Shown piece by piece: positions 9,259-16,798 of a DNA stretch of 64,000 nucleotides. The notes below the pieces were generated by a model that was not told where the DNA came from, did no database searches, and saw only the letters and a list, made by a program, of their open reading frames with translations. Source of the DNA: Pseudomonas matsuisoli (lineage in GTDB: Bacteria > Pseudomonadota > Gammaproteobacteria > Pseudomonadales > Pseudomonadaceae). How positions within the stretch are numbered: the first letter of the stretch is position 1; every line of letters starts with the position of its first letter. The stretch is taken from contig NZ_BMPO01000004.1 of the NCBI RefSeq assembly GCF_014647635.1, positions 372,001-436,000 of the forward strand, in the 5' to 3' direction. A program made the translations under genes and the position numbers.

Positions 9259-10697
9259 TGAAGGTCCCCTACGGGGTCGTACGTATTGCGGGCAGCGACA
9301 TCGCGGTGGACGCCGAGGCTCTGCAAGAGATCGTCGACTGGCCTGCATCGATCGCACCGCACCCTGCTGCGTCCGACAACCTGCTAGGCGTGTTCAGCCT
9401 GCGGGGCCAGCCATTGCCGTTGTTCGATCTGCGCCGCAGCTTGGGTTTGCCGGCAAGCGAGGCGCCGAGCCGCGTCGCGGTCCTGCGGTTTGGCAAGGGG
9501 CGCTTGGGTGTCGCAATCGACTCGGTCGCGGACGTCGTTCGGCTCGAAGAGGCCTGTTTCACGGGGATTGCAGCGCGCGCCCAGGGAAGTGAGCTATTTC
9601 CGCATATGGCGGCGATCGGTGAACGGTTGATCTATCGGCTGGATTTGAAGGCGCTGGCGGATCTGCCGTCTGTGTTCTTCGCCAGCGCCGAACAGCCGTC
9701 GCAACGCGAAGCGGAACGGCATGTGCGGTTCACCCAGCGGCACTATCTGGTGTTCGCCTGCGACGGGCGTGACTTCGCCATCGACGCGGCGGCGGTGACG
9801 GAACTCGTCGATAAGCCGCGCCTTTCTCCGGCGGATTTTCCAGGGGAGATGTGCCCAAGCATTGCCGACGTGCGCGGTGTGCGGGTGCCGGTCGTGAATC
9901 TGTCCATGCTGTTGGGGTTGGAGACGAAGACCACATCGGACCGGGCGCAGCTCATGGTGTTGTCGACGCCAGCGGGCGATCGCTTTGGCTTTGGTTACGA
10001 CGCGTTGGTGTCGATGCAGCGGCTGGAGTCCGCGAATTTGGGACAGATTCCCCGCTTCGGCTTGCGCGAGCCGGACTTGTTCGCCGGTACCTTTCCTTTC
10101 GAGGGTGGGCGTCACGCGCTGTTATTGGACCACGTCAACCTGTGCAGCCGGCGTAGCATGGCGAACCTCGCCAAGCTCTATCAGCAAAGCGGGCCGCAGG
10201 AAGACGCCGTCAGTACGCGGCAGCGCGCCCGCCAACAAGCCTGCCTGCTGTTCCATGCGCCGCACCAGTTCGTCGCGCCTCTGGGGCAGATTCAGGAAAT
10301 CCTTCCCGTTCCGCACGATTTGGTCAGCCTGGCACAGCCGGAAAATCACTTGCTCGGCCTGTTCGAATTGCGTGGCGAGCAGATTCCGCTGGTAAGCCTC
10401 AGCGGTTTGATGGAAGCCGATCCTGCGTTGCGGCGTGGGGAGAGCAGCCAAGTGCTGATCGTCCGCGGTGAAGCGGCCACGTTTGGTCTGGCGGTGGACA
10501 CGATCGACACGATCGACACCTTCACCCAATTCGACAGCGCGCGACTTGACGATGCCTGGCAAGCCGCCGACATGCGTCAGGCGGCCGTCAACACGCGCGC
10601 TCGCGCGCTGGTGAGCGTGGGCAGTCAGGGGCGGACCCGCATGGCGCCCTTGGTGGACCTGCAGGGGTTGGTCAAGGAGTTGGAAAGCCGGGTGTGA
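9258..10697 (+). CDS. Protein with three CheW-like domains
   Basis: A 479-residue protein made of three successive CheW folds (about 1-150, 157-315 and 327-475). Each repeats the CheW pattern: a hydrophobic strand with an internal pocket, LLGVFSLRGQPLPLFDLR, SIADVRGVRVPVVNLSMLLG and LLGLFELRGEQIPLVSLSG, then a strand such as VLIVRGEAATFGLAVD. CheW domains couple receptors to the kinase CheA. The start codon overlaps the stop of the chemoreceptor (TAATG), so the two products are very likely made together and act together. No CheA, CheY or methyltransferase gene is nearby. The protein could be a scaffold bridging several receptor or kinase units, or a decoy; that is inference. Confidence 0.88.
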   Translation: MKVPYGVVRIAGSDIAVDAEALQEIVDWPASIAPHPAASDNLLGVFSLRGQPLPLFDLRRSLGLPASEAPSRVAVLRFGKGRLGVAIDSVADVVRLEEACFTGIAARAQGSELFPHMAAIGERLIYRLDLKALADLPSVFFASAEQPSQREAERHVRFTQRHYLVFACDGRDFAIDAAAVTELVDKPRLSPADFPGEMCPSIADVRGVRVPVVNLSMLLGLETKTTSDRAQLMVLSTPAGDRFGFGYDALVSMQRLESANLGQIPRFGLREPDLFAGTFPFEGGRHALLLDHVNLCSRRSMANLAKLYQQSGPQEDAVSTRQRARQQACLLFHAPHQFVAPLGQIQEILPVPHDLVSLAQPENHLLGLFELRGEQIPLVSLSGLMEADPALRRGESSQVLIVRGEAATFGLAVDTIDTIDTFTQFDSARLDDAWQAADMRQAAVNTRARALVSVGSQGRTRMAPLVDLQGLVKELESRV

Positions 10698-10710
10698 AAA
10701 GCCGGGTGTG
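10684..10710. repeat. Short tandem duplication over the stop codon of the CheW-like gene
   Basis: AAAGCCGGGTGTG occurs at 10684-10696 and 10698-10710 with a 14-base period; the first copy includes most of the TGA stop at 10695-10697. Confidence 0.7.
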
Positions 10711-10720
10711 TAAAAGTGCG

Positions 10721-10774
10721 GTAGGGCGGGTGCAACCCGCGTTCTTGAAGAGCCGCGGGTTGCACCCGCCCTAC
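10721..10774. repeat. Inverted pair of GTAGGGCGGG repeats between convergent genes
   Basis: GTAGGGCGGGTGCAACCCGC and its inverse at 10755-10774 flank a short loop. The large hairpin lies between the ends of the CheW-like gene and hmp and may serve both as a transcription barrier. Confidence 0.85.
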
Positions 10775-10796
10775 CAAAGCCAGCACGCCTGCCGCT

Positions 10797-11978
10797 CTAC
10801 GCGTCCAAGGCCTCCGCTGGGCCGAAGAACTCGTAGCGCGCTTGGGCGTCCGGCACGCCGAGTTCGCGGAGCGAGCGCTTCATCATCGCCATGAACGGCT
10901 TCGGTCCGAGGAAGTAGGCATCCACGTCACGATCCTCCGGTAGCCATTCGGCCAAACGCGTCTGGTCCAGCAGACCTTGCGCATCGCACACATCGTCAGC
11001 TGCTGGGTCGCTATAGCAAACGCGGTAGCGCAGCTGCGGTACCTCGGCGCAGCGCGCTTTCAACCAGCTATCGAACGCATGCACGTCAGCATTGCGGGCG
11101 CAGTGGATGAAGTGGATCGGACGGCCGCTGTCCTGCGCCGCTTCGAGCATCGTCAATGCAGGCGTGATGCCGACACCCGCACTGATGAGCACCAGTGGCT
11201 TGTTCGAGTCGGCCAGCGTGAAGTCACCCGCCGGTGGAAAGAGTTCGACGACATCGCCTTCGGCGACCCGCTCATGGAGAAAGGACGACGCCACGCCGTT
11301 CGGTTCGCGCTTCACGCTGATGCGGTATTCATGCCCATTGCTCAGGGCGGACAGCGAATAGTTTCGGCGCACCTCCTGACCGTCGATCAACAAACGCACA
11401 CCGATGTATTGGCCGGGTTTGAAACCGGCCACGGGGCCGCCGTCTGCCGGCTGTAGGTAGAACGAGGTGATCGCCGCGCTTTCGCGGACTTTGCGCGCTA
11501 CCTTGAAAGGCCGAGCGCCGCGCCAGCCGCCGGTACTGGATTCGAAGTCCGCATAGGTTTTTTCCTCGATGCCCATGAGCAAATCGGCCAGTTGGCCGTA
11601 GGCAACGGCCCAGGCGTCGATGACGGCATCGGTGGCGATCTCTTCGCCCAATACTTCCCGGATGGCCGCCAACAGATTCTCGCCGACGATCGGATAGTGT
11701 CTTGGCAGAATATTCAGCGACACGTGCTTGGCGACGATCTGGCCTACCAATGGGCCAAGCTGCTCGAGCCGATCGATATTGCGCGCGTACGCCAGAACGG
11801 CCATGGCCAATGCGCGAGGCTGGTTACCGCGGCCCTGGTGCGTCTGGTTGAACAGGGCCTTGACCTCGGGATGGCGCGCGAACATGCGTTGATACATGTG
11901 GGTGGTCAGCGCTTCTCCGCCGGTTTCCAGCAAAGGGATCGTGGCCTTGATGATGTCGCGTTGGGCTGCAGTGAGCAT
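10797..11978 (-). CDS. hmp: Flavohemoprotein, nitric oxide dioxygenase (Hmp/Fhp)
   Basis: A 393-residue enzyme that turns nitric oxide into nitrate using oxygen and NAD(P)H. From the ATG at 11978 the globin residues fall at the same numbers as in E. coli Hmp: Tyr29, Gln53 and proximal His85 (VAKHVSLNI). The reductase part follows, with FAD motif RRNYSLSALSNG and NAD motif ISAGVGITPALTMLE. GGAG lies eight bases before this ATG. An in-frame upstream start near 12074 would add 32 unrelated residues and was rejected. The gene is divergent from norR, and likely NorR sites lie between the two, so expression should respond to nitric oxide. Confidence 0.95.
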   Translation of the reverse strand: MLTAAQRDIIKATIPLLETGGEALTTHMYQRMFARHPEVKALFNQTHQGRGNQPRALAMAVLAYARNIDRLEQLGPLVGQIVAKHVSLNILPRHYPIVGENLLAAIREVLGEEIATDAVIDAWAVAYGQLADLLMGIEEKTYADFESSTGGWRGARPFKVARKVRESAAITSFYLQPADGGPVAGFKPGQYIGVRLLIDGQEVRRNYSLSALSNGHEYRISVKREPNGVASSFLHERVAEGDVVELFPPAGDFTLADSNKPLVLISAGVGITPALTMLEAAQDSGRPIHFIHCARNADVHAFDSWLKARCAEVPQLRYRVCYSDPAADDVCDAQGLLDQTRLAEWLPEDRDVDAYFLGPKPFMAMMKRSLRELGVPDAQARYEFFGPAEALDA

Positions 11979-12011
11979 GGCGGTGTCTCCAGAAGAATTC
12001 ACTGAGGGCTT

Positions 12012-12027
12012 TTCAGTTTCCATGCCA
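12012..12027 (-). promoter_or_regulatory. Candidate sigma-54 promoter of hmp
   Basis: On the minus strand TGGCATG (12021-12027) is a good -24 element and CTGAA (12012-12016) sits at correct -12 spacing, though GC is replaced by GA. A second candidate (GGCCGCAATTTGCA, 12041-12054) has a better -12 but a spacer one base short. NorR-type activators act only with sigma-54, so one such promoter is expected here. Confidence 0.35.
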
Positions 12028-12069
12028 GCACGAAGGCCTTTGCAAATTGCGGCCTGTAGGCGTATTAGG

Positions 12070-12105
12070 GTCATTTCGACTCGCCTTTTTTCGAGTCAAT
12101 CTGAC
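12070..12105. promoter_or_regulatory. Two candidate NorR binding sites
   Basis: GTCATTTCGAC (12070-12080) and GTCAATCTGAC (12095-12105) both fit GT-N7-AC, the core pattern reported for NorR; the second is a clean GTCA-N3-TGAC inverted repeat. They lie upstream of the candidate hmp promoter and just before norR. Confidence 0.6.
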
Positions 12106-12121
12106 TGGCCGGAGAGTCACA

Positions 12122-13672
12122 ATGACTCGGAATCCCTTGTTTCAGGCACTGCTGCCGCTGGTGGCCGACTTAGGCCGCGACATGCCCGAGCAGGAGCGTT
12201 ACGCCCGGCTCCTGGCGGCCCTCCGCAGCTGGTTACCAAGCGATGCCGTGGCCCTGCTGCGCCTGGAGGGACGGGTGCTGGTGCCGGTTGCAGTGGAGGG
12301 GCTGAGCCCCGATACGCTGGGGCGGCGGTTTCGAATCGAGGATCATCCCCGCCTGGAGCGTTTGTTGGCGCATCGCGGCGTGACGCGCTTCGCTGCGGAT
12401 TGTGATCTACCAGACCCCTATGACGGCCTTGTCCAGACGCCCGACGATTCCCTCGAAGTGCACGACTGTATGGGATGCCCGCTGTATGTCGACGATAACC
12501 TCTGGGGCCTGCTGACGTTGGATTCGCTGGACCCTGCCTGCTTCGATGAGGTCGATCCGGAATCTCTGGAAGCCTTTGCAACGCTGGCCGCGGCGACTGT
12601 ACGGGCCGCCGAGCGTATCGACACGCTTAACCGCCGGATCGAGGATGAGCGGCAGCTGGCGGACGTTTATCGGCAGGCGGCGGGGGATCGATCGCCGCGG
12701 GAGCCCATCGGGCAAAGTACCGCCATGAACGCATTGCGGGAGGAAATCCTGCTCGTCGGCGAGAGCGATTTGGCCGTGCTGATCACCGGCGAAACGGGCG
12801 TCGGCAAGGAGCTCGTTGCGCAAGCGTTGCATGCCGCTTCACGCCGCTCGCGTAAGCCGATGATCAGCGTCAACTGCGCAGCATTGCCGGAGAACCTGGT
12901 GGAAAGCGAGCTGTTCGGCCACGTCCGCGGTGCCTTTTCTGGGGCCCATCAACCGCGCGCGGGCAAGTTCGAACTAGCGGATGGCGGCACCTTGTTCCTC
13001 GATGAAGTCGGCGAATTGCCCCTCGCGGTCCAGGCCAAATTGCTGCGAGTGTTGCAGGACGGTCAACTACAGCGGGTGGGCTCGGACCGCGAACACCGTG
13101 TGGACGTACGCGTGCTGGCCGCGACCAATCGTGACCTGGCGGAAGAAGTCCGTGTGGGCCGTTTTCGAGCGGATCTCTACCATCGATTGAGCGTCTATCC
13201 GCTGCGCGTGCCGGCGCTGCGCGACCGCGGGCGTGATGTGCTACTGCTGGCCGGCTACTTTCTTGAGGAGAACCGCGTGCGGCTTGGGTTGCGGGGTTTG
13301 AGACTCGCCGCCACTGCCCAGGCCGAACTGCTGCGTTACGACTGGCCGGGTAACGTTCGTGAACTTGAGCACCTGATCGCACGCGCAGCGCTGCGCGTGG
13401 TGTCCGCTCATCGCGGTGAGCGCTCGCAGATCTTGGCGCTGGAAGGTGAGGATTTGCAGCTGCCGGGGGTCGCTGTCGTCCGCGATGACTTGCCGCTTGC
13501 TGCGCCGGAAACGGCTGTGGCGGACCTGCGCCTGGCAGTCGATGCCTATCAGCGCCGTCTTATCGAAACCGCATTGGCACATCATGGCCATCGTTGGAGC
13601 GATGCAGCGAAGGCGTTGGGGGTGGATCGCGCCAATCTCAATCGCCTGGCGAAGCGGCTCGGACTTCGGTAG
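12122..13672 (+). CDS. norR: Nitric oxide-responsive sigma-54 activator NorR
   Basis: A 517-residue activator with an N-terminal GAF domain, central AAA+ domain (Walker A GETGVGKE at 223-230) and a C-terminal Fis-type helix-turn-helix ([22 protein letters not shown]). By alignment with E. coli NorR, the non-heme iron ligands appear conserved: His114, Cys116 and Asp134, with Arg77 and Asp101 in the corresponding places. The sigma-54 contact loop reads GAFSGA (270-275) instead of the usual GAFTGA. GGAGAG precedes the ATG at 12122; a longer form from 12047 would run through the binding sites. It should activate the divergent hmp when nitric oxide binds. Confidence 0.92.
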   Translation: MTRNPLFQALLPLVADLGRDMPEQERYARLLAALRSWLPSDAVALLRLEGRVLVPVAVEGLSPDTLGRRFRIEDHPRLERLLAHRGVTRFAADCDLPDPYDGLVQTPDDSLEVHDCMGCPLYVDDNLWGLLTLDSLDPACFDEVDPESLEAFATLAAATVRAAERIDTLNRRIEDERQLADVYRQAAGDRSPREPIGQSTAMNALREEILLVGESDLAVLITGETGVGKELVAQALHAASRRSRKPMISVNCAALPENLVESELFGHVRGAFSGAHQPRAGKFELADGGTLFLDEVGELPLAVQAKLLRVLQDGQLQRVGSDREHRVDVRVLAATNRDLAEEVRVGRFRADLYHRLSVYPLRVPALRDRGRDVLLLAGYFLEENRVRLGLRGLRLAATAQAELLRYDWPGNVRELEHLIARAALRVVSAHRGERSQILALEGEDLQLPGVAVVRDDLPLAAPETAVADLRLAVDAYQRRLIETALAHHGHRWSDAAKALGVDRANLNRLAKRLGLR

Positions 13673-13708
13673 GGCAGATGTCCGTCGCGGCTGGCGGCAG
13701 GGCGGCCG

Positions 13709-13875
13709 ACTGCGGCACCCGGGTTACACCCGGTCTACGAGCTGAAAGCCGACCGCAACCGTAGCGCGGGTAAAACCCGCGCTTTTAGATCCCACAGTTT
13801 GCGGCATCCGGTCGATGCGTCGCCCCCAACGTTAACTATCGGGGGCAACGGGGCTTCCATCCGCTTTAGTCGCCC
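13709..13875. repeat. Cluster of three palindromic repeat remnants
   Basis: 13715-13740 carries CCCGGGTTACACCCGGTCTACG (a family shared with 3335-3357, shown here by its arms); 13761-13788 is GTAGCGCGGGT-AAAA-CCCGCGCT; 13825-13875 holds a GGGGGCAACG element and an end of the TTTAGTCGCC family. They fill the gap between convergent norR and the FtsH-like gene. Confidence 0.6.
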
Positions 13876-13896
13876 TCTTACCCGGCGTAGTTACGC

Positions 13897-15855
13897 TTAC
13901 GCCATCCCCGGCCCGCAGTCTTCTTCACGGTCGCGGATATCAGGTTGCGACAGATCGTACAGCGGGTCGAACTGGTCATAGGCACTGGCGGCCACGCGTT
14001 CCAGGTGGCGCCCGCCGTGCAGATGCCCAGGATGGATGTGGCGCACGTCGTGAGGCAGCGCCGCGATGGCGTCCAGCACTTCGCCACCGGGTACGGTCTC
14101 TACTTCGAGCAAACGTTCGGTCACTTGATCCAGCGCCGGTTGCAGGCGTTGCAGTAGGGCGAAGCATTCACGGTTGAGTTCCTGCAGCAGATCATCGGCC
14201 GCTTGCAGCGCTTCGCGCGGATCACTCTCAAGATGCGCGTCACGGATGGCTTGCAGACTGAGCAACGAGCCCTTCGGCCCCATGCCCAGTTGGCCGACCA
14301 TGGACAACGCGAGTTTGCTGGCTTCCACCAGATCCTGGCCGGCGCCGGACGAGACTTCGTGGAAGTACAGCTGCTCGGCATTCCGGCCAGCCAGCAACAT
14401 CTGAATACGCGCGCGCAACTCGGATTCGAGGTGCAGACGCTTGTCTTCCACCGGCGTGACCAAGGTAACGCCCAGCGCCTGGCCCCGCGGCAGGATGGTG
14501 ACCTTCTCGACCCGGCCAGTGTTGAGGGCCGCCGCGACGATGGCGTGGCCGGCTTCGTGAACGGCAATGCGGGTGCGATCAGTCGGCGACAGCGCGGTAA
14601 CACCTACCGGCGACTCGCCGATACGGCAGGTTTCGATGGCATCGACGAAGTGCTGCATGTCCACACGACTCGCTTTCTGTCGTGCCGCGAGCAAGGCTGC
14701 GTGGTTGACGATGTAGGCGATGGCCGCCGGGGTCAGCCCCACGCAATTGCGCGCGAGCAGAGGCACGTCGATCTCGCCGACGGCCTTGAGTTTTCCGGCA
14801 TACAGTTCGAATAGCTGCTCACGCTCGGACAGCGTGGGCAGGCCGACGGCGATGCTGCGGTCGAAGCGGCCTTCGCGGACCAGCGCAGGGTCAAGTGCAT
14901 TCGGGAAGTTGGTCGCACCGAGTACGAGGATGCCGGTATCGGCGCTAAAGCCATCGAGTTCGGTGAGGAATTGGTTGACGATGCGGTTACCTTCCGCGTC
15001 GCTGGAGCGGTTCTGTTCGCCGCGACGACCGATCCCGTCGATCTCGTCGATGAAGATGATGCAAGGCGCCTGCTTGCGTGCGTTACGGAACAGCGCCTTG
15101 ACCTTCTGGATGCCGACGCCGAAATACATGGACGAGAAGTCACTGCCGGTCACCTGAATGAAATTCGCATCGCATTCGGTGGCCAACGCCTTGGCCAGTT
15201 GCGTCTTGCCGGTACCTGGGTCGCCGGTCAGCAACACGCCCTTCGGTGGCCGGGCACCGAGCGCGGCATAGGTTTGTGGATCGCGCAGATAAGCCGCGAC
15301 ATCCTGCAGGGCGAGCTTGGCTTCGCTCGCACCGACCACGTCGGCGAAGGAAATGCCGGTTTCGCGGGTTTTCGATTCCAGCGGCCGGTAGCGGTAGAAG
15401 AGGTAGGCGATACCACCGAACAGGAGGAGCAGCAGCGGCCACTGGGCGAGCACGTCGCGGTACCAGGGTGCCTCGCCGTCGGTATTGAAGAGCGTGACGG
15501 GGAACAGCGGCTGCTGCCCTTGGCCGTAATCCTGCAATACGCGCTCGCTGATACGTCCGGATTGGTCAGCCAGCCAGTACCGGCTACCGTCCTTAGTGGT
15601 CACGTAGACTGCGTCATCGCTGAGCGCTGCGCTTTCGATACGCTGTGCACGCATGTCATCGACCAGGGTGGAAAGGTCGGCACGATGCTCGCGCCAAGGC
15701 TTCGTCGATTGCTTCAGTTCGGCCAGCATGCCGGCTTCGGTCGGCGCAGGCTGATGGGCGAAGCCGTACCAGCCCGCAGCGGGCACGGCCAGCGCAAGGG
15801 CGAGCGAAACGAGGCAGATCAGACGGCGCTTGCGGTCGAGCGAAGGTTTTTTCAT
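13897..15855 (-). CDS. FtsH-like membrane AAA+ zinc protease (paralogue)
   Basis: A 652-residue protease with FtsH architecture. There are two membrane segments (about 11-28 and 138-154) around a periplasmic part. The AAA+ domain has Walker A GDPGTGKT (211-218), Walker B IIFIDEID (266-273) and second region of homology GATNFPNALDPALVREGRFDR. The zinc protease motif is HEAGH (433-437), with the third ligand probably the aspartate of GAGQDLVEAS. The pore loop reads SSMYFGVG where FtsH usually has EMFVGVG. It ends in a C-terminal tail unlike E. coli FtsH. The housekeeping ftsH normally sits with rlmE/folP/glmM; none is here, so this is probably an accessory copy. The start at 15855 puts a basic stretch before the first membrane segment; a start at 15906 is possible. 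Confidence 0.87.
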   Translation of the reverse strand: MKKPSLDRKRRLICLVSLALALAVPAAGWYGFAHQPAPTEAGMLAELKQSTKPWREHRADLSTLVDDMRAQRIESAALSDDAVYVTTKDGSRYWLADQSGRISERVLQDYGQGQQPLFPVTLFNTDGEAPWYRDVLAQWPLLLLLFGGIAYLFYRYRPLESKTRETGISFADVVGASEAKLALQDVAAYLRDPQTYAALGARPPKGVLLTGDPGTGKTQLAKALATECDANFIQVTGSDFSSMYFGVGIQKVKALFRNARKQAPCIIFIDEIDGIGRRGEQNRSSDAEGNRIVNQFLTELDGFSADTGILVLGATNFPNALDPALVREGRFDRSIAVGLPTLSEREQLFELYAGKLKAVGEIDVPLLARNCVGLTPAAIAYIVNHAALLAARQKASRVDMQHFVDAIETCRIGESPVGVTALSPTDRTRIAVHEAGHAIVAAALNTGRVEKVTILPRGQALGVTLVTPVEDKRLHLESELRARIQMLLAGRNAEQLYFHEVSSGAGQDLVEASKLALSMVGQLGMGPKGSLLSLQAIRDAHLESDPREALQAADDLLQELNRECFALLQRLQPALDQVTERLLEVETVPGGEVLDAIAALPHDVRHIHPGHLHGGRHLERVAASAYDQFDPLYDLSQPDIRDREEDCGPGMA

Positions 15856-16344
15856 GGCGTATCCGGGCTGAGACTTCGGGCACCCTGCGCGGGTGGGCGG
15901 CGACATATTCGCGCTCGGTGTCGATGACCGACCCGTGACGTTTGCCTGCGTCTTAGGTATCGGCGTTGCCTGTCATTCTTAAGCAACGCGTGATGAACGG
16001 AAATGCCACTCGTCGGTTGCCAGGAACTAGGCGGGATACAGGATGTTGCGGGACAGGGGTGCAGCGATAGCCAGCCGCCATCTATTCGTAGAGCAATATA
16101 GGCACGTTATTCCGAGCCTATGCCAAATACTGCGGCCACCCTGGTGGAAGCCCTTTGGGATTCCACCCTACAAGGGCCTGCGCAGATCACAAATTCCCGT
16201 CCATCCGTAGGGTGGGTTAGCCGCAGGCGTAACCCACCGAGCGATATGGGCCATCACAACGAGGCCAAGCCGAATACGGTGGTCACCTCCCGGTGGAAGC
16301 CCTCTGGGATTTTGCCCTACAAGAGCCCTGCATAGCGGGTCAGG
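15856..16344. other. Repeat-bearing intergenic region
   Basis: About 490 bases without a convincing gene. It should hold the FtsH-like promoter at its left end. Two related segments, each with GTGGAAGCCCT-TGGGAT and ending CCCTACAAG, occur at about 16140-16173 and 16290-16323. A different palindrome lies between them. Confidence 0.55.
16207..16239. repeat. Palindromic repeat, GTAGGGTGGGTTA family
   Basis: GTAGGGTGGGTTA, then CCGCAGGCG, then TAACCCACC forms a hairpin; the only copy of this family I found in the window. Confidence 0.7.
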
Positions 16345-16470
16345 CTACAGCGGTCCCGGATCGGGAATTGGATCAGGTGGAGGTGCTTGTTCCTCCAGGT
16401 TTTCTCGAACGTCCTCTGGGACTTCTTTCAGAGGGCCATCTTGTTCAGGCGTCTCGCGTGGCTCGTTCAT
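16345..16470 (-). CDS. Small proline-rich acidic protein, unknown function
   Basis: A 41-residue frame starting MNEPRETPEQDG and ending PPPDPIPDPGPL. GGAG stands eight bases before the ATG at 16470, a good ribosome site, and the composition (acidic, Pro-rich, no Cys) is unlike random antisense frames in this GC-rich DNA. The frame can be extended upstream to 16542, but without a better start. I do not recognise a family. It lies alone between an FtsH-like gene and a dehydrogenase gene on the other strand. Confidence 0.5.
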   Translation of the reverse strand: MNEPRETPEQDGPLKEVPEDVRENLEEQAPPPDPIPDPGPL

Positions 16471-16671
16471 GAACGTTTCTCCGCTTGGCATCTCGGTCGC
16501 GTCTTTAACGTTAGTCCACATTGCCCGTCGGGGCTTTGCCATTGCCGAAGGTTTGCACGAACGTCATCGAAGGAGGTGGGGCCGGCGGTGACGGAGCGCG
16601 GCAGATCACCTTCTGGACATGCGATCGAACTTCACCAGCGTCTGCTTGCCCATAACTAGGTGTTTATCCGG

Positions 16672-16685
16672 TTGTACGATGACTT
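16672..16685. promoter_or_regulatory. Candidate GntR operator upstream of the semialdehyde dehydrogenase
   Basis: TTGTACGATGACTT lies 113 bases before the start codon. It differs at one base from TTGTATGATGACTT (51662-51675) before the glucarate dehydratase gene and resembles the palindrome TTGTACGACAA (51553-51563) next to the GntR gene. Confidence 0.55.
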
Positions 16686-16798
16686 GAACGCTTAGGGCTG
16701 TTACATTGGTTCCTATGGCATTGGCTGGGTGCCGGCTTCAAGTTCGTACCAGACCCCGGACATGTACCTAAAACCCCGATAGGTAAAGGAGTAGAACA

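Noticed and set aside
7855-9357. 500-codon open frame opposite the chemoreceptor
   Set aside because: Runs antisense across a gene with clear PAS and receptor motifs; no homology features.
10721-10774. Possible CRISPR-like repeats among the intergenic palindromes
   Set aside because: Copies are single or paired inverted elements without regular spacers or cas genes.
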